A DNA stretch of 64,000 bases from Thamnaconus septentrionalis (lineage: Eukaryota; Chordata; Actinopteri; Tetraodontiformes; Monacanthidae): contig CM020502.1 in assembly GCA_009823395.1 (NCBI GenBank), positions 2,847,001-2,911,000 of the forward strand, in the 5' to 3' direction. Below the pieces are notes generated by a model. That model was not told the origin of the DNA and ran no database searches. It saw only the letters and a list, made by a program, of their open reading frames with translations. Position numbers and translations under genes: made by a program. This document shows, in pieces, positions 1-13,532 of the stretch; the stretch's first letter is position 1; every line of letters begins with the position of its first letter.

Positions 1-46
1 GGCAGGCAGGCTGACTGGCTGGCTGGCTGGCTGGCTGGCCGGCTGA
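1..46. repeat. (GGCT)n microsatellite
   Basis: Tandem GGCT units at the left edge with slight variation (GGCA, GGCC). It may extend beyond the window. Confidence 0.85.
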
Positions 47-2509
47 CTATCTTTTTAATCCTTGCCTTTATAATGTCGCCACATGAGGGGATTAAAAGGG
101 CCAGCTCTTTACTGTACTCGAAGGTGGGCCCTGATGAAAGCTTCAGTGCTCGGTGTTGAGTCTCATTGCAGCCCGCAGCCACTCGTCACAAGTGTCACCA
201 GCTCAGCAAAGACGTCAGGTGGATGCTGCGAAAGAAATGAGAACAAGAGAAGACGGGTCGCCAGCACGGTTTGTCCCTGCTCTCTGATGCGAGAGGGAGC
301 TTTTGTTTGAAGAGCAGTGAGCTCACTGGTCAAACAGAACCTTTCACCTCTTAAAGCCGTCCTGGAATTGATAACCAAGATGACCTCTGACCTTTAGCAG
401 CGACTAATAAATCGATTTGAAGACCAGCGTTTCAGTGAGGTCATCACTTTCTGATGTAATGTTATGTCACCCGCTAAGCTGGTGTTCCTAGTATCATCCA
501 CTGGTAATCGGGCTTACTGTGACCCGTGGCTGCTCCACTTGAGGAGGGAGCCGTGAGAAGATAATGTGTATTTGGAAAAAAGACCACAAGGGTTCGGTGC
601 TATGTCTCGACTCGTTAAGCCGAATTCCGTTTGTTCGTTGGCTGCATTCATTCTGCTTGATCGGCCAATTGAAAGCCCTTTCTTTTTTAAAGCTTAATGT
701 CACTTGACTGTTTGATCCCTTGAAGTGCCCAATGTAAATTTGTCTAAACTTTGGGCTGAAGCGGAAGGAACTACTTCACTTCAGGGGTCTGCCGTGGCAG
801 AAATACAAGAGCCGAGGGTTAAAGGTTAAGAAAGAACTCTTGCTAATGGAAAGACTTTAGCTTCCACATCTTATCCGCTCATCGGTTGCATTTTCTCTGG
901 GTGTGGTCAGATGTATGTTAAAGAAGCCAGTGGTCTGTCACCAAGGAAATCATGTCACCCTCCTCCCTTTTGCCTTATATTTCTGAGTCACTTGGGGGTA
1001 GGGTATAAGGTCATTGGATGTTGGAGTTAATTAAATTTTAATTTTGAGATCTATATATATATATATATATATCATTCAGAGGGGCTGCCTGCACAATTTG
1101 GGCAATTGCCAAAAAACAACACATTTAGACAAAAAGTGGACTTTCCATCTCTACAGCAGTTCCTTTCAAATCAGAGACACTGGAAAGAACTGTTAAAGTG
1201 ATAGTTGCATTGTTTTGGACTCCAAAAGTTTTGTGTGGTTTGTCTGGAAGTGGTCACTCCCTGCATGACTAAATCACGTGAATATATAAAGTCATTTTCT
1301 TTCAATCGTGTCGTTTTAAAAATATACGTCGTTTTTATCATCAAAAACAGTTTAGTGACAAAGACAAGGAAACGCAAAAGATTTATTTCCATGGCCGTGT
1401 TCCCAAAGCTCCGTCTACATGGTGTTCCCTGCAGGGTTATGTCCTAAGTCACTTATTTACACACACCGTCCACACTGTAATGTCGCTTCACCGCATATAA
1501 GCCACTTAACGTGGACGGAAGGCAGTTTCACAAGTGCACAACGCATCTGCAGTCGCATATGCAAACAGTATTCACCAGCTGTGCAGTTTCCCAGCGGCAG
1601 GAGAGTAAACGGCAAATATGATTTAACCTCGTAATGCCCCCACCCCCTCACGCCCCCCCACCCAGCTGTGAAGACACCAGCACTGACTGGACCTATCCAG
1701 GACATACATATCTTGGCTGGACTTTGGCAGAAGGAATGTGGAACCGCTGCGTGAAGTCCTACAGATGGCACAATGAACACGAGGGAAAGGGAAGATTCAC
1801 CCTTTCACACCGCCTCGATCCCTGAACATATGACACTCATGGAGGGGGAGGATTTCCTTGCTTGTGTTGTTGCATTGCAGACACTCGGAACAGACGCAGG
1901 ATCAAAACAAACTAGTATCAACGTCTTCAAAACTGTCTTTGTTTCCAAATAAAGCGACGTAAATATTGTTGACACGCAGTATTTATAGCCTGTGCTCTCT
2001 CTGCGCAGCCCCCCATTAGATTAAACACCGTTGTCCCGGCCTGTCGTGCTGACAAGAGCTTTCGCCGGTTGAGTCATTGCAGAGGGCGGCGAGCTGTGTG
2101 TCTTCACCGACGGCGGGGTTACCAGATGAGGGAGGGTGGTTTGGGGTGGGGTGGGGTGGGGGTTGATGGACAGACCACGTGACTGAAGAAGTGCAAAGAG
2201 CTGCACCTTGTAGCGCGGGTGTCATGGGTACAAGAGCGTCTGAAATATGTGTCAGATGTTAATGTTTAAACGGAAAGTTGTGCCTCTGCTTTGACTGCGT
2301 GGCCGCAGAGGGACATTGCGTGTCGGAGGGTAAAAAAAAAAAAAAAGTACCCGCCGAGTGTTGTAAGAGATTTTTTTTTTTTTTTTTTTTGCAGAGAGCA
2401 AAAAAAGGATCAATGTGTCCCAGCACCAAATGACGAAAGCTGTTTGATTTGACTTGTATAATACAGGAGGCATATCGGATCCAGATCATTATGTGGCACA
2501 GTGTATATT
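47..2509. other. non-coding flank, no gene seen
   Basis: No frame looks coding and no splice-bounded conserved peptide was recognised. It holds a short (AT)n at 1052-1072 and A/T homopolymer runs near 2330-2400. It is probably upstream flank or the intron after the ahcyl2 long-isoform first exon. Confidence 0.5.
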
Positions 2510-2513
2510 TTAA

Positions 2514-2992
2514 TGTCCAGTGTATTATATTTGTCTTGATTTATGATCTTTATATTGGTAAAAACTGAGTATACTGCCCATGAATAAATTCATAAAAGTG
2601 TATAATCACACACAGTACAATAAAAGTAATTTGGTTTTCCTACCCTTTCAACAGTTCTCATATATGCATATGTGTATATAAGTAGATGCATAGATCAAGT
2701 TTCTTGCTCCCAGTTAGCTGCCATCTGGCACCGCCATACTCCTAGGGAAGCCTGGTGGGGATAAACCAACCCGCCTGACAGCGCGTTTCGTATTTAGCGT
2801 GAAGGCTCGTGTCTTCAAATAAACCGACAAAGAAGAAGGTGAACAAGCTATCCAGGTTTGTGCTCATAGGCCACCGTAGTTCGCTGGCAAGCTCAGGAGG
2901 GGGAGAGAGCGTGAAAGATGCTGCAGTCTAAAATGTAACCACTCGATGTCGCTGTTTCTTCTTCAAAATATCCAAATATTACACACTTGACC
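2514..2992. mobile_element. piggyBac-type MITE, family A, copy 1
   Basis: Flanked by TTAA at 2510-2513 and 2993-2996. The ends are inverted: TGTCCAGTGTATTATATTTG on the left, and AAATATTACACACTTGACC on the right. It shares its whole length with the copies at 5246-5709 and 31567-32029 and has no coding capacity. Confidence 0.8.
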
Positions 2993-2996
2993 TTAA

Positions 2997-5241
2997 CATG
3001 TGGACGTACTTTTGGATGTCACTTCTTCATAGCGCGATACGGTTTTGTCAGTGGTTCCGGGGTGCAGCTGCACCCTCAGCTTAAAGATACCCGATAGCTG
3101 CATCTTCTCAGCGACGTGAAACTCTTGCGGGCGGCCGAAAACGGAATGTCACTCAGAATAAAGTCACATAGGAAGCCTGCGGTGCCGTTGTGTAATATGT
3201 CCCGCGTGCCTCTGTGCCGCCACCACGGAGGAGGGAGTATATTTGGCGAGCTCTGCCCTCTGAGTCCTTTATTGCCGCAGGCTATCGCAGTTTTTTAACG
3301 AGCCATGGGTGAAACCGCGCTTTACGATCCCATCTAATCTTCCTCTGTCCTACCGCCACGCTCTCTACTTCCGGACTCGAGTCGGCGCCACACGCTTTTT
3401 GTCTTTTCACCTCCGCCTCTAACGTTTGGTTCCATGTGACACCGCTCAACAACGCACAATATTTGTCAGATTATTGCTGCGCTTTCTGTTGAAACCGAGT
3501 AATTACGCCCTCGCCCGGTACCCTCGTCTTTACGCATTTCCCACGTCTTTCCCAGGTTCTGCCGTGTTTGCGTACAGCGCCCCCGTCTGTCCACCTAGCA
3601 GCCAAGATCTGTGCGTGCGAGGTCACACCTGCTTAGCCGCCTTCGCCGGTGCCTCGGAGGCCTTCCCGGGAAAGTGACTTCACAGCAGTTTGGTCCTCTC
3701 TTTGCTCTCGTCTTCATCACGGTCCAGACGGGAGGTCATCGCTGCTTCTAGGATTGACACTTGCAATTGCAAAACCACAGTGTTTTGTGGTGATCCACAA
3801 AAAAAAACTCACAGTACAGGACACAGTACAGTACAACAACACATGTATGCTGCAAAGTATACCTCAATTGAACTTGATCCAATGATTGCTTACTTGCACG
3901 ATCACACAAACACTCCCCGTTTTGCTTTGTATTGCTGATATTCCGGGCGATGTCATGGATTGTACAGGATGGGGAAAAGTAAGCCTTGCTTTCAGCCTGC
4001 TCCTTTTTTTTTGTTGTTTTATTTTTTTGTGAGAGAATACATCATGCATATTTGTTTGTGAGATTTTTTCTTTTCTTTTTTGTCAGTTGATTGCACACGA
4101 TTTCAGTATTGTACATTGTAGACAAAAAATAAACTATTCATTCATTCATGCTCAGTCTGAGCGTTCAGGGTTGTACCTCAATCAGTATCCGCTAAAATAT
4201 GACGCCGGTGTTCATTAATCCCATCGATAAAAATCCTCGTTCAAATGCTAATGAAATCCTCCTAAATGTCAGTGAAACTCGTCCGTCCCAGAAGCTTTTG
4301 TCACAATCACAGCAGACCTTTTCCTGACATTTGACGAGGCTGGTTAATCAGCACGAGGCTGGTCAATCAGCGCGAGCCTGGCGACGGGATGCCGAGACTG
4401 TTCTTGGCGGCGTTGTGAAAACAAAAATCTAAAAATCCCCCCTCGTGGATTCCGTCGTGTGTCCCTGTTCCAGAGCGTGCCACCCACACTCCCGCGTTTG
4501 TGCGACTCACCCTGGTCCAAACTCATTTCCTGCCTCGTCATCACAGCTCAGGATCACTTAGCCTGAACAGCAGCTCATCGGGTTACACATCTTTCCAATA
4601 AGGACTTTTTGTTTTGTTTTTTTCTCCCAACACGGCTCAGGTTCTTGGAAGAGCAAAGCAAAAGGAATGAATGGAAAACACAGTCTTCCCGGAACACTTG
4701 ATGTGCGGCGGAAGCCAGCGGAGGGTGAAATTTTAAAACGCCTTAGGTTCCGCTTGCCGTCGAGCCAACGGAACGAGCAACAGACCCGGTGTTGTGCTCA
4801 CCTGGCGTCTTCAGTTTACACGGGAGTTCGTCGGACGTTAGCATGCGGGGCTGTGCAGCTTGGTATGTGGAAGGACGCGGCCTCGCACCCGAGGGCCCCG
4901 GGTTGACAAAGGGCTGACATTGTGTTGAGAAAGTGCTGCCTCACAATGTCTGAAAGCGCTAAACCAGCCTCCTGCCCCTGCCCCTCCCCCCTCAGCTGTC
5001 TGCTCCGCTTCCTATGAGTCAGGCAAAGCACCAACCGCCGGCAAATATCAGCAGAACGAAGGAACGTGTTGTACACCAACCAGGATCTCTGCCTCCGAGA
5101 CAAAAACGCCCAACTAAAGACAATGTTTGAGAAAAGAACAAGTGCCAAGGTCAGTCAGGTATCGAGGCCTTAACAAGGTGTTTTCCAACAATGACATTCA
5201 TTTTCGATCCACCACTTGGGGTCAAAAGATCACTCCTGTGT
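2997..5241. other. non-coding stretch between two MITEs
   Basis: No supported gene. A (TTCA)n-like tail follows an AATAAA-like site at about 4125-4150 and may be an old LINE 3' end, but no diagnostic sequence precedes it. The rest is unique-looking. Confidence 0.4.
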
Positions 5242-5245
5242 TTAA

Positions 5246-5709
5246 ACGTCCAGTATGTAATATTTGCTGTGGTTTATGATTTTCATACTGGTAAAAGCTT
5301 AACGTACTGGCCATAAAATCATTACTAAACATGTATAATCACAGTACAATAAAAAGCAATTGGGTTTTCCTACCGCAGGACGGTTATCTTATATATCATA
5401 TAAGAATATACATAGATCAAGGGCACCCAGTTAGCTGCCATCTTGCACCACCATATTTCTAAGGAAGCCTGGTGTGGACAGTCCAGCTGCCTGACAGCAC
5501 ATTTCGTATTCAGGGTGAACGCTGGCATCTTTAAATAAACCAACAAAGAAGAAGGTGGACGATGTATCCAGGTTTGGGTGTGCAGGCCACCGTAGTTCAC
5601 TGGTTAGCTCAGGAGAGGGAGGGAGAGTGAAAGACACTGCAGTCTGAATTATTCCCACTCAATGTCGCTGCTTCTTCTTCAAAATCTCCAAATATTACAC
5701 ACTTGACCT
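5246..5709. mobile_element. piggyBac-type MITE, family A, copy 2
   Basis: Flanked by TTAA at 5242-5245 and 5710-5713. Left end ACGTCCAGTATGTAATATTT, right end AAATATTACACACTTGACCT. It has the same internal sequence and orientation as copy 1, including the conserved stretch CCAGTTAGCTGCCATCTTGC. Confidence 0.82.
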
Positions 5710-5713
5710 TTAA

Positions 5714-8186
5714 CCTTTGCCTTTTGCGATGCTATTTTTGACCTTCTCGTTTTCCTGCTGTGCTCTTTAGTGCACAGCAGCTAAAGGTCGATTTTTGATG
5801 CACAGATGCTAAAAATGACTGTTGGCACAAATAAAGTGTTGATGAAAATGGCAGTGTGGCCTTTCCAGCCACAAGTCTGCAGACGCTCTTACAGCGTAGA
5901 GAGAGAGAAAAAAAAAGTTCTCCCTTGCGCAATACCTTGTTTATGTTTTGCCGGCGTTCGGCAATGCCCAGCTTTAGGCAAAGAGGATTTCACTCTCAAA
6001 TCCAGACTAGTAACTAATGAAGAACTGCTTTGCACTCGCTAATTAATCGTGGATCACTGACCCCTATAATGGGTCCATTCAGAATTAGAGCGGCGTCGCC
6101 TCCCGCCCACCCCCGGCTGTATGCCCTTTGATATCATTATACCTCACCCACGGGGTGGGCTGCCATCTCTGTCCAGTTCAGAGGGGTCGTCCCTCATTCC
6201 GATATTTTTCAGATTTTTCAGAGATGTTTAGCTTCAAGTCTGCTGGGAGAATCTGGTTCTCTGTTTTCTGTCTTCGTTGTTGTACCACCGTCACTGCCGC
6301 TGCGTCCACGGGATCAAATTTCTGTTATATAAATATTAATAAAAAAATAAATATGTGGGACAGTGGGGACCGTTGAGCAGAGATAAGATTATGGCAGTGC
6401 ACTGTAGAACGCAGCTTAATGTTTTCGATTGAGTCAAAGCCACTGCGCCGGTGCTCCGCTGCGGGATGGCCATTGACAAACGGGAGGCACTTGTTTTCCG
6501 TCGGAGTTGATCGGCAATAAGAGTTGACCATTATTGATTTTGAAGCGTTCAAATCCATATGACTGTCAGGGTTTTTTTGTTTTTTTTTGCCAGTGCGAGT
6601 GCTTTATTTGATTGGGGTCATTAGAGAGCTGGGGTCGAGCCTTTTCGCTTCGAAATAAGCCCTGGATTGGCATAAGCGCTTGACAACCACCCTGTTACAC
6701 AACCAGCATGTGTGTACAGAGAGAGAAGGAGGACGAGGGCGAGGGGGTTAGTCAAGGATTACGCTTTAAAAAAAACAAACGTATTTTATCATTTCCATGC
6801 AAATGGTGTGGTGGCCGAGGTACGTTTGAGAAACTAATTATGCGTTTTTGAACTTGGCTTGACTCTGTTCCTCACACAGCATGGTGTCGTGGGGTGTGTG
6901 TGTGTGTGTGGGGGTGGGGGGGTTGGGGGGTGGGGGGGTGAAGAAGTTAAAAAGCTCCGAGCGCGCTGGACGCTCATCGCTTGGCCCTCGCTGCGCTTTA
7001 ATGTGTCACCGAGTCCCGTCACTCATTGCCTTCTCTCCCCCCGTGTCAGGGCCTCGGGCTTCTCCAACCGCGAAGGACGCGGGTTGTTTCAGAGGACAGA
7101 GCTCATTTTAGGCGGCGCCTTCAAGAGGCAAGAAATGAATCAAAAATGTGTAAATCGACCGCCGCTATCATAAAGCACTAGTAGCGCTAATACTACAAAT
7201 CCCAGAATGCTCTGTTGGTATTTTGGCACATCAATCAGGACAGGACGTTCATTGAAGGATAGTATTATTATTACTTAATTGGTTTATTGTTATTTTATTT
7301 TTAAATGTATTATTAGCCCTTGGTAAAAGGTTAATGTGGAAGTTTAAATCAGAAGGCTGCAATTGAAAAAGAGGCATACAATTTTCTGTCACATTTTTTT
7401 TTATTTTGATGAGTTTTTGCATGTGTGCAATATGAATTCATTTGTTGTATAGTATTAAGCTTTGCTTGTTCCATTTTGAGGTTGAAGCAAAACTCATGAG
7501 GGTCCCTATATGACTTTTCATAGAATAGGTATTCTATTCTATTCTATCCTATTATATTCTGTTCTTTTCTATAAAAAAGTTCACTGTTATATCTGGAGGA
7601 AGATTTTGAACTTTGTCCTAGTTTTGGCCCTATTGAGAACCCCTGAAGCATCTTTTGTCCGGGCAGCAATCAACACAGGGCTAAGTGCTGCTTTTTCTTG
7701 GATAATCAATCTCACAAGGCTGCTCCACTGGCCTGCAGACAGTGGAACCAGGTTTCTGATCATCAGTACAGCATTACCACTGCACTACACAACCCCCCGC
7801 GCCCCCATCCCCCTTGCGAGATCATTGGTCGTCGCTCTCCTGGCCCTTCTGGCTCTCCGTACGGTCAACGCCGGGTGGAATGTGCAGCGGGGGACGAACC
7901 TCTGGTGGCTGCTGGTGACATGGCTTCACCGACTGGAGCAGCTAAAGCCTCCGGCTGTGCGCGAGCGCGAAGCCGGCGGAAATTGCGTGCAGGCTCAGGA
8001 AAACGTGCGCTCGGCGCCCGTTGGTTTGTGCGCACGTTTGGCCGAACTTGACTCGGGGCGTGCGAGCGAGCGAGTGCTCGTGCGCGCCCTTATTTACAGT
8101 CTGAGCACTTGTCTGAGTGTATAAATCAGGACGGGTGGAAGGGGGGGGGGGGACTCTTACATCACGCCCGCCCTCGGGACAACATG

Positions 8187-8247
<61 letters not shown>

Positions 8248-8837
8248 CCAGCTACCTCCTGCTGTCTGCTGACTGAACTCCCCGCCCCCCGCCCTGAGGC
8301 GAGAGGAGGGGATCTGATCCACTGCCGTGTTGACACGACACGACTTTCTTCACTAGCATGTTGTTAAAATCAAATACAGATTTTTTTTAATTTTTTTTTT
8401 AAAAGCAGGTTTTCTACCCTCTGCTAAAAAATCCTGCACGGACACATGACCTCTGTATATTGAGGTCGGAAACCAGACAGGCTCACAGAATTAACTTCAC
8501 CTTGACCTCACTTTATTTTAAACAAAGTAAAAGAATATCATTTGCTTACCTTCCATGAGGTAGAGGAATCAATCAAAAGAAAAATGAAGTCATAAATAAG
8601 TAACATTCACTGTCACCTAAGTTTAGTTGCACAAAAGTGCCACGTCGCCCTCATTACTTGGAATTTTTTCCATTATTGTGCAACCGCCAGAGATGAATAA
8701 TCAGCTGCTATTTTAATTGCGAAGCTGTGCTCCCTCTGCACTTCCTGAATCTGTGCCTGCAGAACCCAGAGTGGTTGAACTACTCCATTAGAATGCTTTA
8801 GGAAGTAGTTTCAACACTAACTCAGTTCATTCTAACG
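5714..8837. other. non-coding stretch with simple repeats
   Basis: Contains a G/T-rich run at 6893-6945, a (TATTC)n tract at about 7530-7572, a CpG-rich block at 7850-8070 and a (CA)n at 8189-8244. Open frames here lack splice context or family similarity. No gene is called. Confidence 0.45.
8189..8244. repeat. (CA)n microsatellite
   Basis: About 28 uninterrupted CA units. Confidence 0.95.
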
Positions 8838-9196
8838 CAGGCATGGGCAAACTGTGGCCAGTGGAGTTTTTTTAATCCGGCCCGCCAAACATCAACAAAT
8901 TAAATTAGTAGTCAGTAAGTCAGAAAACGGTTGTATTTTATCTATTTTTTCAGTGTTTTACGAGTCATTTCAATACTGAGCTAAATACTGCGGGACTTCA
9001 ATGACATATATTTTGTTGTCACGCTTTTGTTCATTTTCAATAGACATTAAACCATGTTTTCTACGCATCCCATGATATATTTTTTCTCCTATGAGGTGGG
9101 TCACCAAAACACTCCATCCATCTGCTGCTGCTCTGGCCCGCTGTCACATTGTAGAACCCACTGTGGCCCACCAGTCAAAAAGTTTGCCCACCCCTG
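8838..9196. mobile_element. hAT-type MITE, family B, copy 1
   Basis: Inverted ends CAGGCATGGGCAAACT (left) and AGTTTGCCCACCCCTG (right). The flanks TTCTAACG and GTCTAATG resemble an 8-bp target duplication offset by three bases on the right. The internal block with CATCCATCTGCTGCTGCTC is shared with the other copies in this window. Confidence 0.85.
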
Positions 9197-9199
9197 GTG

Positions 9200-9810
9200 G
9201 TCTAATGTCTGTCCAAATCGAATGTTTTCCAATTTTCCAGTCAGTCCTCCTGATTATTTCAACCTTCGACGTTTTACGTGCAACATTACCGTCGCTAATG
9301 TTTAACCGAGCTCCGCTTTGGGCCCTCGCACGCACGCGCGACATCCATTCCAGGCCAATAAAAATATTAAAGTCCCGCTCTCGTGTCCAGCTGACGGCAG
9401 AGGAGGAAGGGGGTGGGAGGGTCCGCACACCGTGCCGCTCTTGACGGTAATGGCTGCGACAATTCTCCGCCAGCGTGTCAGTCACCGGCCACGTGATCCC
9501 TCCAGACAGCCGTCAACTCGCTTTTGCCAAAGACGGCATCCGCACGTGTGAAATCAGAGATCCAGGACGGGGTGGGCGGTAGGGAGGGGCTGGGGGCTGT
9601 GTTATTCTACTCCGCGGCGAGCCCGGAGTACAAATTTCAGACGCAATTAAACAACAGGCTGGAATCTGTTGTCAGCAATGAGGAATAAAACACATTTTCC
9701 TTTCACGCTTACTTTGTGTGATCCGCACAGTACAAGACTCACCATCATCAGCCTCTTGTACTTGTTTTTTCTGTTAGCCACCTTTTTATCTTGTCGCCAA
9801 ACCTTTCAGT
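9200..9810. other. GC-rich non-coding stretch
   Basis: CpG-enriched at 9310-9560 with a CACGTG E-box at about 9490. It could be regulatory. No open frame has family similarity. Confidence 0.35.
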
Positions 9811-10226
9811 AGCTGTGTTTCCGTTACCCCTAGAATTGCACAAAACCTAAATATCACAATGAAAAAACTGGTGATGGAAACACCTAAACTTCAAAAAACC
9901 TCTCATATATCAGTGAAAGGTTTTGACACTCTCATTAAGTGGTTTTTCAGACATATCGATATAGAGGTATAGCGCAATAGTGTCATGGCAACACTTTTTT
10001 CGCATTTACACGTCAACGGACCTGACGTAGTTCACTTCAAGTGAAAATGGTGCGTTATTGTTTGGGCAGTGGAGGAGACTGAATATTTTTTGAAAGTAAT
10101 CAAAGAGAAAAATTTAACAACCATTCTTGACAGCAAACAACATCAAAATGGAAACACCTGCAAATCGCAATTGTGTAGAAATTTTTGAAATCTTGCTTTT
10201 GTAAAAACCGTAATGGAAATGCAGCT
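9811..10226. mobile_element. MITE with AGCTG-type inverted ends
   Basis: Inverted ends AGCTGTGTTTCCGTTAC (left) and GTAATGGAAATGCAGCT (right), about 416 bp, non-coding and A/T-rich. The superfamily is not settled because no clear target duplication is visible. Confidence 0.7.
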
Positions 10227-10983
10227 GGTAGTTTATTGATGACTTGATCCAGATTTACTTGGAGGTGTAAACAGAAAGCTTTAAAAGAACTTCCGATTAG
10301 TATTTTGTCATCTTTTTTTTCTGGCTGGACCGGGGTTTTTGGTTGAACTCGCTTCAGTTGCAGCAAGTCGTGGAAAGGACACGTGATGGCGATAAACAAA
10401 AAATCCCCGGAATTTTTCATCTCTGCACCCTATTTTTCTTTTTCGTGTCCGAGCACAACAGTGGCCGGGGAACGGCGGAGGAAACGTGCGCGGCCCTTTG
10501 ATATGTCGTGCGAGGGCTTTTCTCCAGACACGGTCCGCTCTCCCGCTTTTGTCAGATTGCATAAGTGGCACAGTCGACCGAGGCGGCCCCTCGCTTTGTA
10601 CTGCGGCCTCTCACGCCGGACTCAAAGATGGAAAAAAACTGGGAAAAAAGCAAAAGGAATGTACTCCCGCTCTCCATTTACGCGTCAAGAGTCGACTAGT
10701 TTCCCCGCCGTTTCCGCCGGCACTCCGCTAATGGTGTTTCACTCTCTCCTGCTAAGACCAGTTTTGTTTTATGCTCTGGATGTGTTCATCTAATGGACTG
10801 TGACTCATCACTGTGATTCATCTGTGTGCCAAGACCAGTTTTGTTTTATGCGTAATTGTTATGTGTTGTCATCTGCTGGAGTGTTTCACTGTAAAATGTT
10901 CAGCTGATGTCCGTCTGTCTTCACACAAATTTATCGTTATCCTATCATTGTCACAGTGGAAATAGTCAATATTAGTTTCTCAT

Positions 10984-11018
10984 GTGTGTATGTATGTGTG
11001 TATGTGTGTATGTGTATG

Positions 11019-11089
<71 letters not shown>

Positions 11090-11105
11090 GTATATACACA
11101 CACAC
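10984..11105. repeat. compound (TG)n(TA)n(CA)n microsatellite
   Basis: TGTG/TATG-type repeats passing into TA repeats and ending in CA repeats. Confidence 0.9.
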
Positions 11106-11195
11106 ACTTTCACCTAGTCATCTGCCCAGTTGGCTGATATATATACCTTCTTTTATATGTATATACTTTGCCATCCTTCTTTGGAGGATAATGTT

Positions 11196-11197
<2 letters not shown>

Positions 11198-11254
<57 letters not shown>
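11198..11254. repeat. (TA)n microsatellite
   Basis: About 28 TA units. Confidence 0.93.
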
Positions 11255-11258
<4 letters not shown>

Positions 11259-12910
11259 CTGTCCCGCAAATTACCAGATTTTTCATATTTTCCAGCAGGA
11301 GCACTTTTAGGATTAACCCCGAGGATATTTGTGAACATTTGCTCTTTTTTTTTTTTGCGTAAGCTGACAGGCAGAGCCTCTCTTTTTTCACAACATCAGT
11401 GGAGTTTTGATATGAGAGTGCTCGTGGTTGCACTCACTCTCTCTCGACGTGCTTTCCGAAGAACTTTTGTTGAGTCATAATCTTTTACACTCCATGGACT
11501 GTTATGGTCTGCCATAAAAACCAACCACACGCCGTGAAGGGGGAAGTCAAGCCAGGGCATTTCAAGTGAGCCATTAGCCACATGGCCTCTGGCCTCGGCC
11601 GTCCATCAAGAACTTGAGTTCGTATCAGTTCCTGGTCACGTCATCTTGAAAACATTCTTATTGACGCGGTTACTTCTGTGGATTACAAGCTTTCAGACTT
11701 AGCCTCTGGATGCAGAGCGCGTCTCCACCCTGACTCAGCAACTTGCCGTGTTGACGCAATAATACTCCCATCGCTCCTGCAGACTCTGTGTCTGCCTGGT
11801 AACACGAGCCAGCAAGCCTCCAAGAGCTGCAGCAGCTGTTGACACAACACTCGGAAGACTGAAGTAGCAAATCAAGGTTTTGTTTAACGTTTAAATGGGT
11901 CACTGGAACATAGTGCTTGGCTTCGGTTCATTCCAACCTACTTGAGAGTTTGTCCCTAGTCGTGATAGGGGCCTCATATTTTTTACTGTCAGTAATGTCT
12001 GTCAATGGGTAATTTCAACCAATTGTCAAACCAAACCACTTAGAGAGTCAGCATCACTTTGAATATCCCAGCCATATTACATCCTGAAGAACCTTATTTC
12101 TTTTATTCAAGATCCTCAAAACCTGACTTGAAACTCTTTAACTCACCAGAAAATGGTACATTTCGCCTATTTTCCATTGCCTTTAGCAGAAGGTTTGGTT
12201 TGTTTTTATCCTCCAGCTAAAATGGAGGCTGTGTTTTGTGTGGAAGGAAGTGAAAACAAGGCGGTCTCAGAAGGCGGAGCGATCACCTGGGTCAGAGTGT
12301 TGTGACTGACCTGGGCGTAATATCAGGTGTTTTAGACACTTTCTGGAAAATGTCACAAGCGCAATAAAGGATGGATTTTGCTTCAGGCCTTGGCCAGGGA
12401 TACATTTTTTGTTGGTAAAGTGAATTTTCCAAGGAGAAGAGGGGTTTGGAAGCTGGAGCGTTGTACCCATTGGTTAGAAATTAGGTGGTGTGGCCAGAAA
12501 AAGTTATGGGGTGATTCTGTAGTCAGTGATTTTTCCTGAAGATAGTTATTATATAGAGGGTGTCTTTAGATGGGGAATTTGGAATTGTAATGTGAGTTCA
12601 TTATAAAGGTTGAGGCTTTAAGGGGTTTTCTGTCCTCTTTATATTGACTCTCCATCTCCCTGCCTCTGCTTGTCAGAGATAGTCCTCCTCCTTTTTTTTG
12701 GACCAATTATTGACCAAAAGCAAAATCGCTAAAGAATCTGACAATTTATCCAAATCTCATAGAGATTCAAGGTGTGTCATTTTGCATCTTGTGGGAAAAG
12801 CCTTCGAGCCACTGCAAAGTCTAAAACATGTTGAAGAAGCTGTAAGGAGTCTGCAACATGTTTTTGGTGTGAAGCTTCTCTCAGGACCCCAGACCCAGCT
12901 GTGTTTTTTA

Positions 12911-13529
12911 GGGCGTGTTTTCATTGCCTCGCCTTGCCATGCCTTGCCACGGTACGATTGTGTTTTCATTGGCTCTGTGATCACGAGACCGTGGGCGGAG
13001 TCGACGCGGTAAATTGGGACAATGTTTTCGTCAACGTCATTTCTTTGTGACACACAACAGCGCAGCAATGGACAACGTAGAGGTTGTTTTACACCTGCTG
13101 CTCGGTCTGTGGTTGCTTTTTAATAAGAAAAAAATGGCGAAAGTCGAAGAATTCAGGAAAGACAGGAAAGACTCCGGGCGGCCAGGCTGAACACGCAAGA
13201 AAAACATTGGACCTCGGAGTTTGTCAACGGCAAAAATCGCTCTGCCATCTTCACAACTAAAAACGCACGCCACCTACTAGTACTGTTACAAAAAAGAAAT
13301 GGCGGTTGGGTTTTCACGCTGTTATCGCGGAGAGTCGCTCTCACCTTTCGTCAGAAAATCTTAACCAATCAGTGTCCTGCTCTTCACTACGTCACCACTA
13401 AACTCGCTTCGTCTGGCTCGGCCCCTCAATGATGGAGGTACCAAAACAGCACCCCCTACAACTGTGTAGCGGCCAGTGCAAACACCCTAACACCGTAGCG
13501 TGGCGAGGCGAGGCAATGAAAACACGACC
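12911..13529. mobile_element. PIF/Harbinger-type element, non-autonomous
   Basis: Flanked by TTA at 12908-12910 and 13530-13532, the usual PIF/Harbinger target duplication. Long inverted ends: GGGCGTGTTTTCATTGCCTC on the left, and the complement of GGTCGTGTTTTCATTGCCTC on the right. About 619 bp. A short frame starting at 13068 may be a transposon-protein remnant; this is weak. Confidence 0.82.
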
Positions 13530-13532
13530 TTA

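Larger units (their letters stand above)
10227..12907. other. non-coding stretch with long microsatellites
   Basis: Holds a compound (TG)n/(TA)n block at 10984-11105 and a (TA)n at 11198-11254. The open frames over these are repeat artefacts. Nothing else was recognised. Confidence 0.5.

Noticed and set aside
4110..4155. LINE 3' end suggested by AATAAA and a TTCA repeat
   Set aside because: Only the tail-like repeat is visible; no diagnostic upstream sequence, so it is not annotated.
7510..8124. 204-residue + strand open frame
   Set aside because: It begins in a TATTC repeat and runs through CpG-rich DNA; no recognisable domain or homologous exon.
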